Made by a program: the position numbers and the translations under genes. This document shows, piece by piece, positions 8,118 to 17,787 of a stretch of DNA of 42,081 nucleotides; positions within the stretch are counted from its first letter, which is position 1; each line of letters opens with the position of its first letter. Source of the stretch: Pirellulales bacterium (GTDB lineage: Bacteria > Planctomycetota > Planctomycetia > Pirellulales > JAEUIK01); contig JAIBBY010000043.1 in NCBI GenBank assembly GCA_019694455.1, forward strand, positions 1 through 42,081, in the 5' to 3' direction. The notes beneath the pieces were generated by a model. It searched no databases. It was not told the origin of the DNA and worked only from the letters and a program-made list of their open reading frames with translations.

Positions 8118-9329
8118 ATGACGAGGCATCTTCCGCTTTCTTTCGCCGTCATGCTCGCGCTGGCGTTGCCGCTGCGGGCCGACGAAATCGATTGGGCCAG
8201 TCTCCCCTACACCGACATCCAAACCATGCAGGCGGTCAATGGCGCCGGCGGACCGGCGTTCTCGGGCGGCGCCTTTCCGCTCAAGGTCCGCGGCGTCATC
8301 CTCAATAATCCAGAAGACATGCTCGATAGTTCCGTGCCGCACCCGGCCGGTCCCTTCGATCTCGGCGCCATGTGGCAAATGTTCGTGCAAACCGTCGACG
8401 TCAACAACACCAGCGACTTTGGCGGCGTCGCCCTCTTCATGGGGCAAAAGTACGGCAATGTGCCGCCTAATCTCACCTTTCCTGGCGGTGTCCCCACGCC
8501 CGATCCTTCGGCCCATTATGACGACGCCACGTGGCTGTCAGAGGTCGATCGCGTCAATCACAGCGGAACCCACCTCTTGCGCGCCGGCGATCTGATCGAA
8601 GTGCGCGCCCGCGCGGGCTTGTTCTTCGGCGGCAAGTTCAACATCAACGAAGATCATCAAACCGATCCCGATTTCAATTTCGAGATCGTGCATCTCGGCA
8701 ATGTCGGCCTGCCGACGCCCGAGCCATTGTTCTTGTCCAGCATCTGGGACGATGGCAACAATCAGGTCCTCTTCGATGCCACACGCGCCACTGGCGGCGA
8801 GCATTATCAAGGCGACTTGGTGCGATTGATGAATGTGCGCCTCAAGGATGGTTCTCCCTGGGGAGTCGATGCCAAGGCCACCGTGGTCGACGCCTTCGGA
8901 CATGAGTTCCGCTTGCATCTCGGTCTGAACTCCGGCTTCGCCTCGCTGCCAACTCCCTTTGGCGCGTTCGACATTGTCGGCGTCTTTAATCAGGAAGCGG
9001 GCGCCGGCGGTCCCTTCACCAAGGGCTACGAGGTGTGGGCTATGGATGCCGACGAGTTTCGCCTGTCGGGCGACGCCAACCACGACGACTCCGTCGACGG
9101 CGCCGACTACACCATTTGGGCCGACAATTTCAAACTGAATGGCGACTTCGAGCAAGGCGACTTCAACGCCGATGGCAAAATCGACGGCGCCGATTACACC
9201 ATTTGGGCAGACAACTTCATTTCGCCGGCCACTGCCGCCATTCCAGTGCCCGAGCCTGCCACTTGGCTGACTTTGTTCGTCGGCGTCGCCGCGCTGCCTT
9301 GGTTCGTCAATCGAAAACGCCGCGCGTGA
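8118..9329 (+). CDS. Exported protein with dockerin-like repeats and PEP-CTERM anchor
   Basis: A 403-residue exported protein of unknown function. A signal peptide (MTRHLPLSFAVMLALALPLRADE) leads into a roughly 290-residue beta-rich region. Two dockerin type I-like calcium loops follow, DANHDDSVDGADYTIWADNF (from residue 319) and DFNADGKIDGADYTIWADNF (from about 348). The C-terminus is a PEP-CTERM sorting signal: VPEP at 377-380, a hydrophobic helix, then NRKRR. The ATG at 8118 follows TTGGAG; the open frame extends to 7935 but lacks a signal-like start there. The next gene begins only 10 bp downstream. PEP-CTERM proteins are processed by exosortase in the inner membrane; none is encoded here. 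The ligand of the dockerin-like part is unknown. Confidence 0.85.
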   Translation: MTRHLPLSFAVMLALALPLRADEIDWASLPYTDIQTMQAVNGAGGPAFSGGAFPLKVRGVILNNPEDMLDSSVPHPAGPFDLGAMWQMFVQTVDVNNTSDFGGVALFMGQKYGNVPPNLTFPGGVPTPDPSAHYDDATWLSEVDRVNHSGTHLLRAGDLIEVRARAGLFFGGKFNINEDHQTDPDFNFEIVHLGNVGLPTPEPLFLSSIWDDGNNQVLFDATRATGGEHYQGDLVRLMNVRLKDGSPWGVDAKATVVDAFGHEFRLHLGLNSGFASLPTPFGAFDIVGVFNQEAGAGGPFTKGYEVWAMDADEFRLSGDANHDDSVDGADYTIWADNFKLNGDFEQGDFNADGKIDGADYTIWADNFISPATAAIPVPEPATWLTLFVGVAALPWFVNRKRRA

Positions 9330-9339
9330 GTTTCGATCC

Positions 9340-10329
9340 ATGGTTGCCAAGCCGGCCATTTCGCGCCGCTTGAGCCAAGGTTTCACCTTGGTCGAGTTGC
9401 TGGTCGTGCTGGCCATCATCGGCGCGCTTGTGGCGCTGCTGATGCCGGCGGTGCAGTCCGCACGCGAAAGTGGCCGCCGCGCGCATTGCCTGGGGCATCT
9501 GCGGCAAATCGGCGTCGCGCTCTTGCAGTATCACGACGCGCTCGGCTCGTTTCCCCCTGGCAACGTCACCTTGACCGAAGGTATTTGCCGTGGTTCCAGT
9601 GTGGCTGGCGTGGGTTATCCATCGGAAGACGGTTGCAACTGGGCCATCGCCATTCTGCCGTACCTCGGCGAAGCGCCCATCTACGCCCAATACGACAGTC
9701 GTGACTTTAACGAGGCCCCGCAGAATCAAACGGTTCGCGAAGCCTTCGTCGAAACCTATTTCTGCCCGTCCGACATCGACTCAGAAACCTTGGTCGTCCC
9801 CGCCTCCGGTCCGGCTGGCGCGCACGCGCTGAACCTGGCATATCGCCCCGGCTCGTATCGTGGTGTCGCGGGGCGCAGCAATGGCGTCGGTTTTCTCGAT
9901 TCGGCCGAGTTCGTGAACTACCCAAGCGAATGGCGCGGTCCGCTGCATACCGTCGGCATCCGCGAATTGACGAGCGAAAGCCTGCGCAATGTCGCCGACG
10001 GCGCCTCAAACACCTGGCTAATCGGCGAAAGCACCACTCGCACCAACCCCTCGTTTCGCACGCTGTGGGCCTATTCGTACGCGCACTACAGCCTGTCGAC
10101 TGTTGTGCCGCAAGCGCGCACGCTGCTTGGCGATTACGACCAGTGCGCGGCGACCGGCGGCAAAGGGAACTCTGCCCCCTGCCGGCGCGGCTGGGGCAGT
10201 CATCATCCTGGCGCCATCAACTGGCTGCTCTGCGATGGCTCCGCGCGCTCCGTGGCGCTCGAGGCCGATCTGGAACTACTTGCCCAAATGGCCACCATCG
10301 ACGGCGGCGAACCCGTCACGCCCCCCTAA
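9340..10329 (+). CDS. DUF1559 domain protein with type IV pilin-like N-terminus
   Basis: A 329-residue protein typical of Planctomycetes. The prepilin peptidase/methylation motif is GFTLVELLVVLAIIGALVAL from residue 14, with the conserved Glu at 19 (+5 of the mature form), so it is probably processed as a pseudopilin. The DUF1559 body begins with the conserved ARESGRRAHCLGHLRQIGVAL and YHDALGSFPPGN segments. The C-terminal family motif is SHHPGAINWLLCDGSARSVAL. Its function is unknown; roles in export or surface appendages are inferred from the leader. It begins 10 bp after the dockerin/PEP-CTERM gene, suggesting co-transcription, and converges with a DUF1501 gene 26 bp downstream. Confidence 0.9.
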   Translation: MVAKPAISRRLSQGFTLVELLVVLAIIGALVALLMPAVQSARESGRRAHCLGHLRQIGVALLQYHDALGSFPPGNVTLTEGICRGSSVAGVGYPSEDGCNWAIAILPYLGEAPIYAQYDSRDFNEAPQNQTVREAFVETYFCPSDIDSETLVVPASGPAGAHALNLAYRPGSYRGVAGRSNGVGFLDSAEFVNYPSEWRGPLHTVGIRELTSESLRNVADGASNTWLIGESTTRTNPSFRTLWAYSYAHYSLSTVVPQARTLLGDYDQCAATGGKGNSAPCRRGWGSHHPGAINWLLCDGSARSVALEADLELLAQMATIDGGEPVTPP

Positions 10330-10355
10330 CCACTCCGCGAACGAAACAATCCGCC

Positions 10356-11693
10356 CTACACCAGCTCCGGCATCGGCTGGCGGATATTCGTCAAAAACTG
10401 CGGTCGTCCCGCGTGGTCGGCGATGGTCGTCGTGTTCACGTCGATCCCCACGTTGTGGTACAGCGTGGCGAACACCTCTTGAAAGTCCACCGGGCGGTCC
10501 TTGGCGTATTCGGCCAGTCGATTGGTGGCGCCAATCACCTGGCCAGTGCGCATGCCGCCGCCAGCCAATAGCGCGCAAGACACCTGTGGCCAATGATCGC
10601 GGCCGGCGTGCTCGTTGATGCGTGGCGTGCGGCCAAATTCGCCCCACACCACCACCGACACGTCGTCGAGCATGCCGCGCTGATCCAAATCTTCGATCAA
10701 CGCCGACAAACCCTGATCCAAGAGCGGCATCTCGGTCCGTCCCTGGGCAAAATTGCCGCCGTGCCAATCCCAGCGGCTAAACGCCAAGGTCACGCAGCGC
10801 ACCCCCGCCGACACCAATCGCCGCGCCACCAAAAATTGGTGCAGCGTGCGCGGGCCGCCATCGTCTTTGTTCTGGTTGATGCCGTAACCGTAGCGATCGC
10901 GCAGGCGCGGGTCTTCCCGCTCCACGTCTAGCGCCTCCAGCAGCTTGCTCGAAGTCAGCACGTCGAACGCGCGTTGGTTGAACGAGTCCATCCCCTCCAT
11001 CATGCCGGTGGCGTCGCACTCGCGCCGCATTCGGTCCAGGCTGGCCAGCACCGTCTTGCGGTCTCCCAGCCGATCCAGGTTCACGCCGTTGAGCGTCATG
11101 TTGCCCATCCCCTCGCCGTCTGGCTTGAATGGGGCATGCGCCTTCCCCAAAAAGCCCGGCTCGCCTGGGTTCGCCCATGGCATATGACCCATCTTCGGCG
11201 CCAGGCCCACAAACGCGGGCACGGCCCGATCGACCGGTCCTTGCAACTTCGACAGCACCGACCCCAGCGCCGCGTGGCCGCTCTCGGTCTGCAGGCCGCC
11301 ATCTCCCCAGCCGCTGTTGCACTGATACGAATCGTGCCCCCCCGCGGCGCCCACGATCGAGCGAATCACCGCGAACTTGTCCATCATCCGCGCCAGTCGC
11401 GGCATCAATTCGCAAATCTCAAGGCCCGGCACGTTGGTGGCGATTGGCTTGAACTCGCCGCGAATTTCCGCCGGCGCGTCCATCTTCAGGTCGAACATGT
11501 CTTGATGCGGCGGTCCCCCCGGCAAAAAGACCATGATCACCGCCTTGTGGCCGATCCGCGTGCCCGAGGCCTCTTGGGCCGCCATGATCTGCGGCATCGA
11601 CAGGCCCCCCATCGCCAGGCCGCCGATCCTGAGAAAGTTCCGGCGATGAACGCCATCGCAAAAACGCTGCGGTCCGCCATAGATGTTCAGCAT
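10356..11693 (-). CDS. DUF1501 domain protein (alkaline phosphatase-like fold), exported
   Basis: A 445-residue member of the DUF1501 family, which belongs to the alkaline phosphatase/sulfatase-like superfamily and is strongly expanded in Planctomycetes. A twin-arginine-like leader ([15 protein letters not shown], about residues 16-30) suggests Tat export. Family motifs seen are [17 protein letters not shown] near the N-terminus, a GHDSYQ segment, and [20 protein letters not shown] near the C-terminus, which usually contributes metal-binding residues. The ATG at 11693 is preceded on its strand by GGGAG 9 bases away; the frame stays open to 11870 without a better start. Unlike the copy at 32.4 kb, it has no PSD1 partner. 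Substrate unknown. Confidence 0.9.
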   Translation of the reverse strand: MLNIYGGPQRFCDGVHRRNFLRIGGLAMGGLSMPQIMAAQEASGTRIGHKAVIMVFLPGGPPHQDMFDLKMDAPAEIRGEFKPIATNVPGLEICELMPRLARMMDKFAVIRSIVGAAGGHDSYQCNSGWGDGGLQTESGHAALGSVLSKLQGPVDRAVPAFVGLAPKMGHMPWANPGEPGFLGKAHAPFKPDGEGMGNMTLNGVNLDRLGDRKTVLASLDRMRRECDATGMMEGMDSFNQRAFDVLTSSKLLEALDVEREDPRLRDRYGYGINQNKDDGGPRTLHQFLVARRLVSAGVRCVTLAFSRWDWHGGNFAQGRTEMPLLDQGLSALIEDLDQRGMLDDVSVVVWGEFGRTPRINEHAGRDHWPQVSCALLAGGGMRTGQVIGATNRLAEYAKDRPVDFQEVFATLYHNVGIDVNTTTIADHAGRPQFLTNIRQPMPELV

Positions 11694-12014
11694 GATCGGT
11701 CTCCCACGGTGGGCTGGGCTGCCGTCGCCACCGGCGGGCATCGTCGCAAGGACGCTGCCGCAAGCGACTTGGGCGCGGTTGTACGTGAGCAAGCCGTTGG
11801 CCCAACCCGGTGCGGCTGGGCGCGGGGAGCCACGTTGTCGGGCGGCGAAACTACCTCGCTCTCCCGTCACCGTGGCATCGGTAGTATACCCGGCAACCAG
11901 CAGATCGGGCTACACAATTCATCCACGGCCGTTGATGGGTCGTGTTTGGCTACGGCTAGGGTTTTCTTGTGAACCAAGTGCCCACGTGGCTGGTTCCTTC
12001 GCCCTACTGCGCGC
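11694..12014. other. Intergenic gap upstream of the DUF1501 gene
   Basis: This 321-bp stretch lies between the minus-strand SMP-30-like gene and the minus-strand DUF1501 gene. I see no gene or RNA in it. A possible minus-strand -10 hexamer TATACT occurs at 11883-11888, about 190 bp upstream of the DUF1501 start, but no convincing -35 is at the right spacing. The DUF1501 frame continues open through part of the gap with proline/arginine-rich sequence, which looks non-coding. Confidence 0.5.
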
Positions 12015-13043
12015 TCACTGCACCGGCATCGGGTGTCCCCGATAGCCCCCCTTCTTGAGCCCTATGCGATATAGCCCGTAGCTCCCCTCCTTTCGCTGGG
12101 CGTCTGGCGCCAAGGCCGCCGTCACATACAGCGTGCGCGCCTCTCCTTGCAGGCCAAACTCGCAGTTGGTCGGCGCGCCCGGCGTCGGGATCAGCGCCAG
12201 CAATTTCCCTTCCCGGTCGAAGACATACACACCCGCTAGTTCCTCCTTGCCGGCGGCGGCGTAGATGTTCCCCTCGGTGTCGAGCGTCATGCCATCCACG
12301 CCGCGCCGCCCCTGGCCAAAGTCGAACAGCACCCGCTTCTCTCCCAGCGTGCCATCGGCGGCGATCGGAAAGCTCACCAATTGCGGCTGCCCGCTCACGC
12401 TGTCGGAATCCGACACATACAACCGCTGATGGTCGGGCGAGACCAAAATGCCGTTGGGCCGCGTCAGTTCTCGCGTCGCCAATCGCAGCGCGCCGTCTGG
12501 CAGCACGACGAACACCCCGGCGAAGTCCAGTTCCAACGGTTCATTGCCCACGTAACGCGGATCGGTGAACCACACCCGCATTTGGGAGTCGACGAACAAG
12601 TCGTTGGGGCTGTTGAGCCGCTTGCCGTCGTAGTGATCGGCCAGCACGCGAATCTCGCCGTTACGCTCAGTGACGGTCACGCGTCGATTGCCGCCGTTGG
12701 CGCCCTCGGCGGCGTATAGTCGGCCGCGGCCGTCGAACATCAGGCCGTTGGCCTTGCCGCTATCCTCGCGATATACAGTGGTCCGCCCCTTGCCCGTGTC
12801 GTACCGCAAAATGCGATTGCCAATGTCCGAAAAGTAAATTGCCGCGTCGATGGGCGACGCCGCCGGACCCTCGGTGAACTCCCCTTCGTCCCATACCAGT
12901 TCAAACTTGGCGTTTGGCGCCACAATTTCTTCCTGGGCCGAAGGTGTGAACTCACTGGCCATGCAAGGGGCTCCCCGTTCGCGGGCGACAATTGCCAAAG
13001 CGACCAACAAAAGAAAACGCGTTATTGTGGCGTGGGACGGCAT
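12015..13043 (-). CDS. SMP-30/gluconolactonase-like six-bladed beta-propeller, exported
   Basis: A 342-residue exported protein of the SMP-30/gluconolactonase/LRE-like family, whose members hydrolyse sugar lactones using a bound divalent metal. A signal peptide (MPSHATITRFLLLVALAIVA) comes first. Family motifs are EGPAASPIDAAIYFSDI (metal-ligand Glu), GANGGNRRVTV, LNSPNDLFVDSQMRVWFTDPRY (metal-ligand Asn), and RPNGILVSPDHQRLYVSDSD (metal-ligand Asp). The ATG at 13043 has AGGAAG upstream on its strand. It is divergent from the TPR-CHAT gene, with about 150 bp between starts. The substrate could be gluconolactone or another lactone; in Planctomycetes such proteins are common in sugar-acid metabolism. 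Confidence 0.88.
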   Translation of the reverse strand: MPSHATITRFLLLVALAIVARERGAPCMASEFTPSAQEEIVAPNAKFELVWDEGEFTEGPAASPIDAAIYFSDIGNRILRYDTGKGRTTVYREDSGKANGLMFDGRGRLYAAEGANGGNRRVTVTERNGEIRVLADHYDGKRLNSPNDLFVDSQMRVWFTDPRYVGNEPLELDFAGVFVVLPDGALRLATRELTRPNGILVSPDHQRLYVSDSDSVSGQPQLVSFPIAADGTLGEKRVLFDFGQGRRGVDGMTLDTEGNIYAAAGKEELAGVYVFDREGKLLALIPTPGAPTNCEFGLQGEARTLYVTAALAPDAQRKEGSYGLYRIGLKKGGYRGHPMPVQ

Positions 13044-13194
13044 CGATTGAGCTTCCTGACGGTTCTCGCATAAAAATCGAGTGCCCGGCCGCACATTGTC
13101 GGCCCTTCACCGCCCAGAAGCAAATCCGTGTCAGGGGCGCCAGCGCTCCTCCGTAGATATATTGATAGCGCTTGGGCAAGGGATCATTGCCACC

Positions 13195-16032
13195 ATGACA
13201 GCCGCAAAGCTCCGTTGGAAGTCGGTCGCGCTCTTCTGCGCCACCTGTCTGGCGCTATTCTTATCGTCAGCGGCCCGCGCCGATGAGGCCGCCGTCCAAC
13301 AATTTGCTCAGCTTGGCGCTCGCTTCCACGAGCTGTACGCCGCCGGCGAATATCAACAGGCGCTCGCTGCCGCGCAGCAACTGGTCAAAATCGCCGACAA
13401 GAACGATCTGGAGAGCTACACCGCTGCCATCAGTTGCCTTTCGATCGCTTACTTGCAAGTTGAGCAATACGACCAGGCCGAGCCGTGGATGCTGCACTGC
13501 ATCAAGCTTTTGAGCGAGGCGCCCGGCGATCATCAGACCGACATCGCCGATATGTTGCAGAACCTGGCGATCGTCTATCGCTGCCAGCATCGCTGCCGCG
13601 AAGGGCACGACGCCATCCGCCGCTGCCTCGAAATCAATCTCCGCGAGCGCGGACCCCAGCATCGCTACGTCGCCAACGCCCTCGACGAATCGGCGCTCTT
13701 GCATCTGGCCGAAGGCAAGTACGCCGACGCCGAACCGCTGCTCCGCCGCGCGCTGGCCATCTACAACCAACTGGAAGAGGCCGATTGGGGCGGCGTCTGG
13801 CGAGTCCACAACAACCTGGGACTCGTGTACGACGCCCAGTACCGTTTTCCGGAAGCCGAACAGGCCTACCGTCAGGCCCTCGACATCGTCGAAAAACTGT
13901 ACGGCCCCGATCATCCCCAGATCGCCGGCGCGCTCATCAATCTGTCCAGCGCCCTCCGCTCGCAGAAGCGCCTTCCGGAAGCGCGCGAATATATCTTGCG
14001 CGGCCTCGCCATTCGCGAAAAAGCCTACGGCGGCGACTCTCCCTTTGTCGCAGACATCCTGAACAACGCGGGCGGTATCGAGAAGGACCTAGGCAACATC
14101 GACGTGGCCGAGCGACTCTTTCGTCGCTCGCTCGCCATCTTCGAGCGCACGCTCGGCGTCGATCATCCCCGCGCCACCAGCCCGCAGCAAAATTTGGCCG
14201 TGCTCTATTTTTGCCAAGGCCGCTATCAAGAGGCTGAGCCGCTCATCGAGCAGGTCGTCAAGGCGGTCGAAAATGGCAACGTCTCCGATCAAGATCGCGC
14301 CACCGCCATCGGCCTGCGCGGCGAAATCCGCTGGTGGCTCGGCCGTCAGGAAGAGGGGCTCGCAGACCTCGAGCGCTCGATCGAACTGGTCGAACGCCAA
14401 CGCGCCCTCGTCTCGGGCGGAGAATTCGCGCAAGGACGCTTCCTGTCCGAATCGACCTACGTCTACGGTCAACTCATCCACTATCTGATCGAGCGTGGCG
14501 AATCGGCGCAAGCGCTGCGCGTGATGGAGCGCGCTCGCTCGCGCTCGCTGCTCGATCAACTCAAGCTGCAAGGCGCCGATCTGTTGGCCGGCGTCCCCGC
14601 CGACTTCGCGGCCGATCTTCGGACCCGAGATGAAAAGGCGCGCCAAGCCATCGCCCAAATCGAGAACTCACTGCGCGGCGCGCCAGACGACCCCGCGCAA
14701 GTCAAGAACCTGGTCAATCAACTTGAAACGGCCCGCGGCGAATTGGTCGAAGTCGCGCGCAGCATCCGCGACGTCAGCCCCACCTTTCGCCGCGCGGCGG
14801 CCGAGCCCGAGCAATCGATTCCAGTCGCCGAACTGCAATCCTGGCTTGCTCCGCGCAACGCGCTTTTCGTCGAGTACTTCTTTGGCTCCAACGTGGGCTA
14901 CGTCTGTTGGGTTTCGCATCAGGGAGAACCGCGCTGCGCGCAGCTAACACTCAACGACGACGCCGCCAAGGCGGTCGGAGCTGCGCCCGGCCCGCTCACC
15001 ACTACGCGGCTTGAACTTCTGCTCGCCGTCGACGGCCGCTCGCTGGCCGATTCCCTGTCGCGCCCCAAGATCGCGCCCGAAACCTTTGACCGGCTCGCCT
15101 TGCTCTGGCACGTCCTGATTCCCAGTGAACTGGCCAGCGAGTTGACCGGCGGTCAGCACAGCCATGCCTTCATCGTGCCCGATGGTCCGCTCGCGCTGTT
15201 GCCGCTGGAGATCCTGATTGTCGAGCCTGGCGGGTCCGGGGCCGAGCCAAAATATCTGCTCGATGTCGGGCCGGCGATCGCCTATGCCCCCTCGGCCACA
15301 CTGCTGACGCGACTCGATGCTGCCGCCGCCAATCCCGCGGCTCCCCAAGCAGCGCCCGTGCTCACTGTTGGCGATCCCGCCTACGGCGCGGCGGCCCCCT
15401 CGAGTCGGCAGCGCGCGGCCCTCGTCGGGCAGTTGTCGCGTCTGCCATATTCAGGCCAGGAATCGCGCTGGGTTCGCGACGTCTTCGCCAAGCAAGGATG
15501 GCAGTCAACGCAACTGCTTGGCGCCAGCGCCAGCGAAGCGCGCATCCGCGCCGCGCTCGCCGGTTCCAAGATCGCGCATCTGGCGTGTCACGGTTTCGCC
15601 GCCGCGGATTACGGCAATTACTTTGGCGCCTTAGCGGTAGCCCCCGGCCCGGCCGCCGATCCGTTGGACGACGGATTCTTGTCGCTGCACGAAATCTACC
15701 AACTCGATCTCAAGCAGTGCGAACTGGCGATCCTCAGCGCCTGCCACAGCAATTTCGGCCCACAGCAAAGCGGCGAAGGGGTCTGGTCGGTGGGACGCGG
15801 CTTTCTGGTCGCGGGCGCCCATCGGGTGGTCGCCAGTAGTTGGCTGGTCGACGATCAGGCCGCCGCAGCGCTGGTTAGTTACTACGCTGCCAGTCTGGCC
15901 AAGCCGCTCGGCGCCGGCGAACCACCCGACTACGCCCAAGCGCTCGCCGATGCCAAGCGCTGGGTTCGCCGACAATCCAAGTGGCAAAGCCCCTATTTTT
16001 GGGGCGCTTTCGAGTTGATTGGTCCCAATTGA
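13195..16032 (+). CDS. Exported TPR-CHAT caspase-like protein
   Basis: A 945-residue protein combining tetratricopeptide repeats with a C-terminal CHAT domain, a caspase-related cysteine peptidase fold. The ATG at 13195 gives a signal peptide (LRWKSVALFCATCLALFLSSAARADE). TPRs of the 42-residue, kinesin-light-chain type fill about residues 40-430 (for example YADAEPLLRRALAIYNQLEEA and FPEAEQAYRQALDIVEKLYG). A helical, coiled-coil-like stretch follows (about 475-545), then the CHAT domain (about 640-943). The predicted catalytic dyad is intact: H799 in LACHGF and C850 in LSACHSN, followed by GEGVWSVGRGFLVAGAHRVV. It is monocistronic, divergent from the SMP-30-like gene. Protease activity and target are inferred from the family; export of such a protein is unusual. 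Confidence 0.9.
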   Translation: MTAAKLRWKSVALFCATCLALFLSSAARADEAAVQQFAQLGARFHELYAAGEYQQALAAAQQLVKIADKNDLESYTAAISCLSIAYLQVEQYDQAEPWMLHCIKLLSEAPGDHQTDIADMLQNLAIVYRCQHRCREGHDAIRRCLEINLRERGPQHRYVANALDESALLHLAEGKYADAEPLLRRALAIYNQLEEADWGGVWRVHNNLGLVYDAQYRFPEAEQAYRQALDIVEKLYGPDHPQIAGALINLSSALRSQKRLPEAREYILRGLAIREKAYGGDSPFVADILNNAGGIEKDLGNIDVAERLFRRSLAIFERTLGVDHPRATSPQQNLAVLYFCQGRYQEAEPLIEQVVKAVENGNVSDQDRATAIGLRGEIRWWLGRQEEGLADLERSIELVERQRALVSGGEFAQGRFLSESTYVYGQLIHYLIERGESAQALRVMERARSRSLLDQLKLQGADLLAGVPADFAADLRTRDEKARQAIAQIENSLRGAPDDPAQVKNLVNQLETARGELVEVARSIRDVSPTFRRAAAEPEQSIPVAELQSWLAPRNALFVEYFFGSNVGYVCWVSHQGEPRCAQLTLNDDAAKAVGAAPGPLTTTRLELLLAVDGRSLADSLSRPKIAPETFDRLALLWHVLIPSELASELTGGQHSHAFIVPDGPLALLPLEILIVEPGGSGAEPKYLLDVGPAIAYAPSATLLTRLDAAAANPAAPQAAPVLTVGDPAYGAAAPSSRQRAALVGQLSRLPYSGQESRWVRDVFAKQGWQSTQLLGASASEARIRAALAGSKIAHLACHGFAAADYGNYFGALAVAPGPAADPLDDGFLSLHEIYQLDLKQCELAILSACHSNFGPQQSGEGVWSVGRGFLVAGAHRVVASSWLVDDQAAAALVSYYAASLAKPLGAGEPPDYAQALADAKRWVRRQSKWQSPYFWGAFELIGPN

Positions 16033-16201
16033 CGCCACGCAAGGACAACTTTCGGTAAATTGGACGTTCCGCTAAGCTAATCACTCCTGCGTGCATGGGC
16101 GCCAACTGGCGCCAGATCGATCAATACCAGCCGGCCTCGCGGCGAATCCAGCCGTCGCAACCTGCCTTGCGAGGCCTGCCCCTGCTTTCCGCGGTTAGAG
16201 C

Positions 16202-17374
16202 ATGAGTGTCACGATCGCCCGTACCCGCCAGGCGGCCATCGCGTCGCAAGTCGAAATCGTCCCGGTCCGCACGTGGCGCCAGAAACGCGAGTTTCTCAAT
16301 TTCCCCTGGAAGCTCTACGCGGATGATCCACATTGGATTCCGCCGCTGCGGCTGAATCAAAAAGAGTTGGCCGGCTACGCCTATCATCCCTTTTACGACC
16401 AGGCCGAAGCGCAGACCTTTCTGGCCCGCCGCGACGGCAAAACGGTCGGCCGCATCTCCGCCATCGTCAATCACGCCTATGCCAAGGCGTTCCCCAACGA
16501 ACCGCTGGGTTTCTTCGGCTTCTTCGAGTCGATCGACGACCAGCAGGTGGCCACGGCCCTGTTAGACACCGCACGCGAATGGCTGGCCGCCCGCGGGCTC
16601 GATGTGGTTCGCGGTCCAGTGAACCCCTCGATGAACTACGAGTGCGGCCTGCTGGTCGATGGCTTCGACAGCTCTCCCACCTTCATGATGACCTACAACC
16701 CGCCGTACTACGCGCGGCTCTTGGAGGAGTACGGCTTTCATAAGGCGCACGACCTGCTCGGCTACATCGGCTACATGGACGAGCTGACCAACATCGAGAA
16801 CAAACTGGGGCAACTGGCCGAGCAGATCCAGGAGCGGTTTGAGGTCAAGGTGCGGCCTCTCAATCGTCGCCGCTTCATGGAAGACGTGCGCATGTTCCTC
16901 GAGATGTACAACAGTTCCATGGTATTCACCTGGGGCTTTGTGCCCATCTCCGACGCCGAGGTGCGGCACTTTGCCAAGTCGCTCCGCTTTCTGCTGCATC
17001 CGCAACTGACCATGATCGCCGATGTTGAAGGCCGTCATGCCGGCGTCGTACTCTGCCTGCCCGACTACAACCCCCGCATCAAAGAAATCGACGGGCGGCT
17101 GTTGCCGTTCGGCTTTCTGCGGCTGTTGAGCCGCAAGAAAGACATCCACCGCGTCCGTGTGGTGGCGATCAACGTGCTGCCAGAGTTTCAGCGCGTCGGT
17201 CTGGGACTGGTGCTGATGCGCGCCCTGGCGCAGCCTGCCCGCGATCTCAAGATTGCCGAAGGCGAGTTCTCCTGGGTGCTGGAGACCAACGAGCTGGCTC
17301 GGCTCGGTCTCGAAAAAGGAGGCGCCCGCATCTACAAGACCTGGCGCATGTACGACTACCGCCCCGAGGGGTAG
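16202..17374 (+). CDS. GNAT-fold N-acetyltransferase-like protein
   Basis: A 390-residue cytoplasmic protein of a family with a GNAT acetyltransferase fold and unknown substrate. Conserved family segments include FLNFPWKLYADDPHWIPPLR near residues 31-50, the FYDQAEAQTFLARRDGKTVGRI strand, GFFGFFESIDD, VRGPVNPSMNYECGLLVDGF, and PPYYARLLEEYGFHKAHDLLGY. The C-terminal acetyl-CoA binding segment is VAINVLPEFQRVGLGLVLMRAL. Length is normal for the family. The ATG at 16202 lacks a strong ribosome-binding site (only TAGAG nearby). It follows the TPR-CHAT gene by 169 bp and precedes a lower-GC accessory patch. Acyl-transfer activity is family inference. Confidence 0.82.
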   Translation: MSVTIARTRQAAIASQVEIVPVRTWRQKREFLNFPWKLYADDPHWIPPLRLNQKELAGYAYHPFYDQAEAQTFLARRDGKTVGRISAIVNHAYAKAFPNEPLGFFGFFESIDDQQVATALLDTAREWLAARGLDVVRGPVNPSMNYECGLLVDGFDSSPTFMMTYNPPYYARLLEEYGFHKAHDLLGYIGYMDELTNIENKLGQLAEQIQERFEVKVRPLNRRRFMEDVRMFLEMYNSSMVFTWGFVPISDAEVRHFAKSLRFLLHPQLTMIADVEGRHAGVVLCLPDYNPRIKEIDGRLLPFGFLRLLSRKKDIHRVRVVAINVLPEFQRVGLGLVLMRALAQPARDLKIAEGEFSWVLETNELARLGLEKGGARIYKTWRMYDYRPEG

Positions 17375-17483
17375 CGAGCGGCCGGTTGGCCATCACTCGT
17401 AGCTCGCTATCGAGCGGGTGTGCAATCTCATTTCGTCTAGTCGCGGCCTGAATTTGTCCGGGCATCCGATCGAGTGCAAGCGC

Positions 17484-17774
17484 ATGACCGATTTGTTGTC
17501 GGGTTCACAAGCATGGTATCGACGCAATTGCGATTGGGAGCATCGCTTCGGCATCACGCTCGAAACGTTGGATAACCCGGGCTGGCTCTTGAAGGTCGAT
17601 CTGACAGCAACGCCACTCCATTCCAAGCCTTTCGCGCCAGTGAGTCATGGGTTGCTGCCCGGCAACATGACAGCCGCCGATTGGCTGGATTGCCGAGTTG
17701 AGGACAACCGGTTTCTCGGCGCGGGCAGCGATCTACCGACCGTCGTAAGAATGCTTCTGGAATGGTCGCGTTAG
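17484..17774 (+). CDS. Imm53-family immunity protein (orphan)
   Basis: A 96-residue protein matching the Imm53 family of polymorphic-toxin immunity proteins. Diagnostic segments are QAWYRRNCDWEHRFGI, ETLDNPGWLLKVDLT, ADWLDCRVEDNRFLGAGS and the final LEWSR. Imm53 proteins are thought to neutralise a cognate secreted toxin in the cell's own cytoplasm. I chose the ATG at 17484 because family similarity starts just after it; a GTG at 17418 in the same frame would add 22 residues without family resemblance. No toxin gene with delivery domains is next to it; the only neighbour of interest is a truncated metzincin peptidase 13 bp downstream. Lower GC than flanking genes suggests acquisition. Confidence 0.75.
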   Translation: MTDLLSGSQAWYRRNCDWEHRFGITLETLDNPGWLLKVDLTATPLHSKPFAPVSHGLLPGNMTAADWLDCRVEDNRFLGAGSDLPTVVRMLLEWSR

Positions 17775-17787
17775 GAATAGAGGTTAG

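Noticed and set aside
17418..17483. Upstream GTG start adding 22 residues to the Imm53-like protein
   Set aside because: The added residues show no family similarity and the family's conserved part begins just after ATG 17484; still possible, but less likely.
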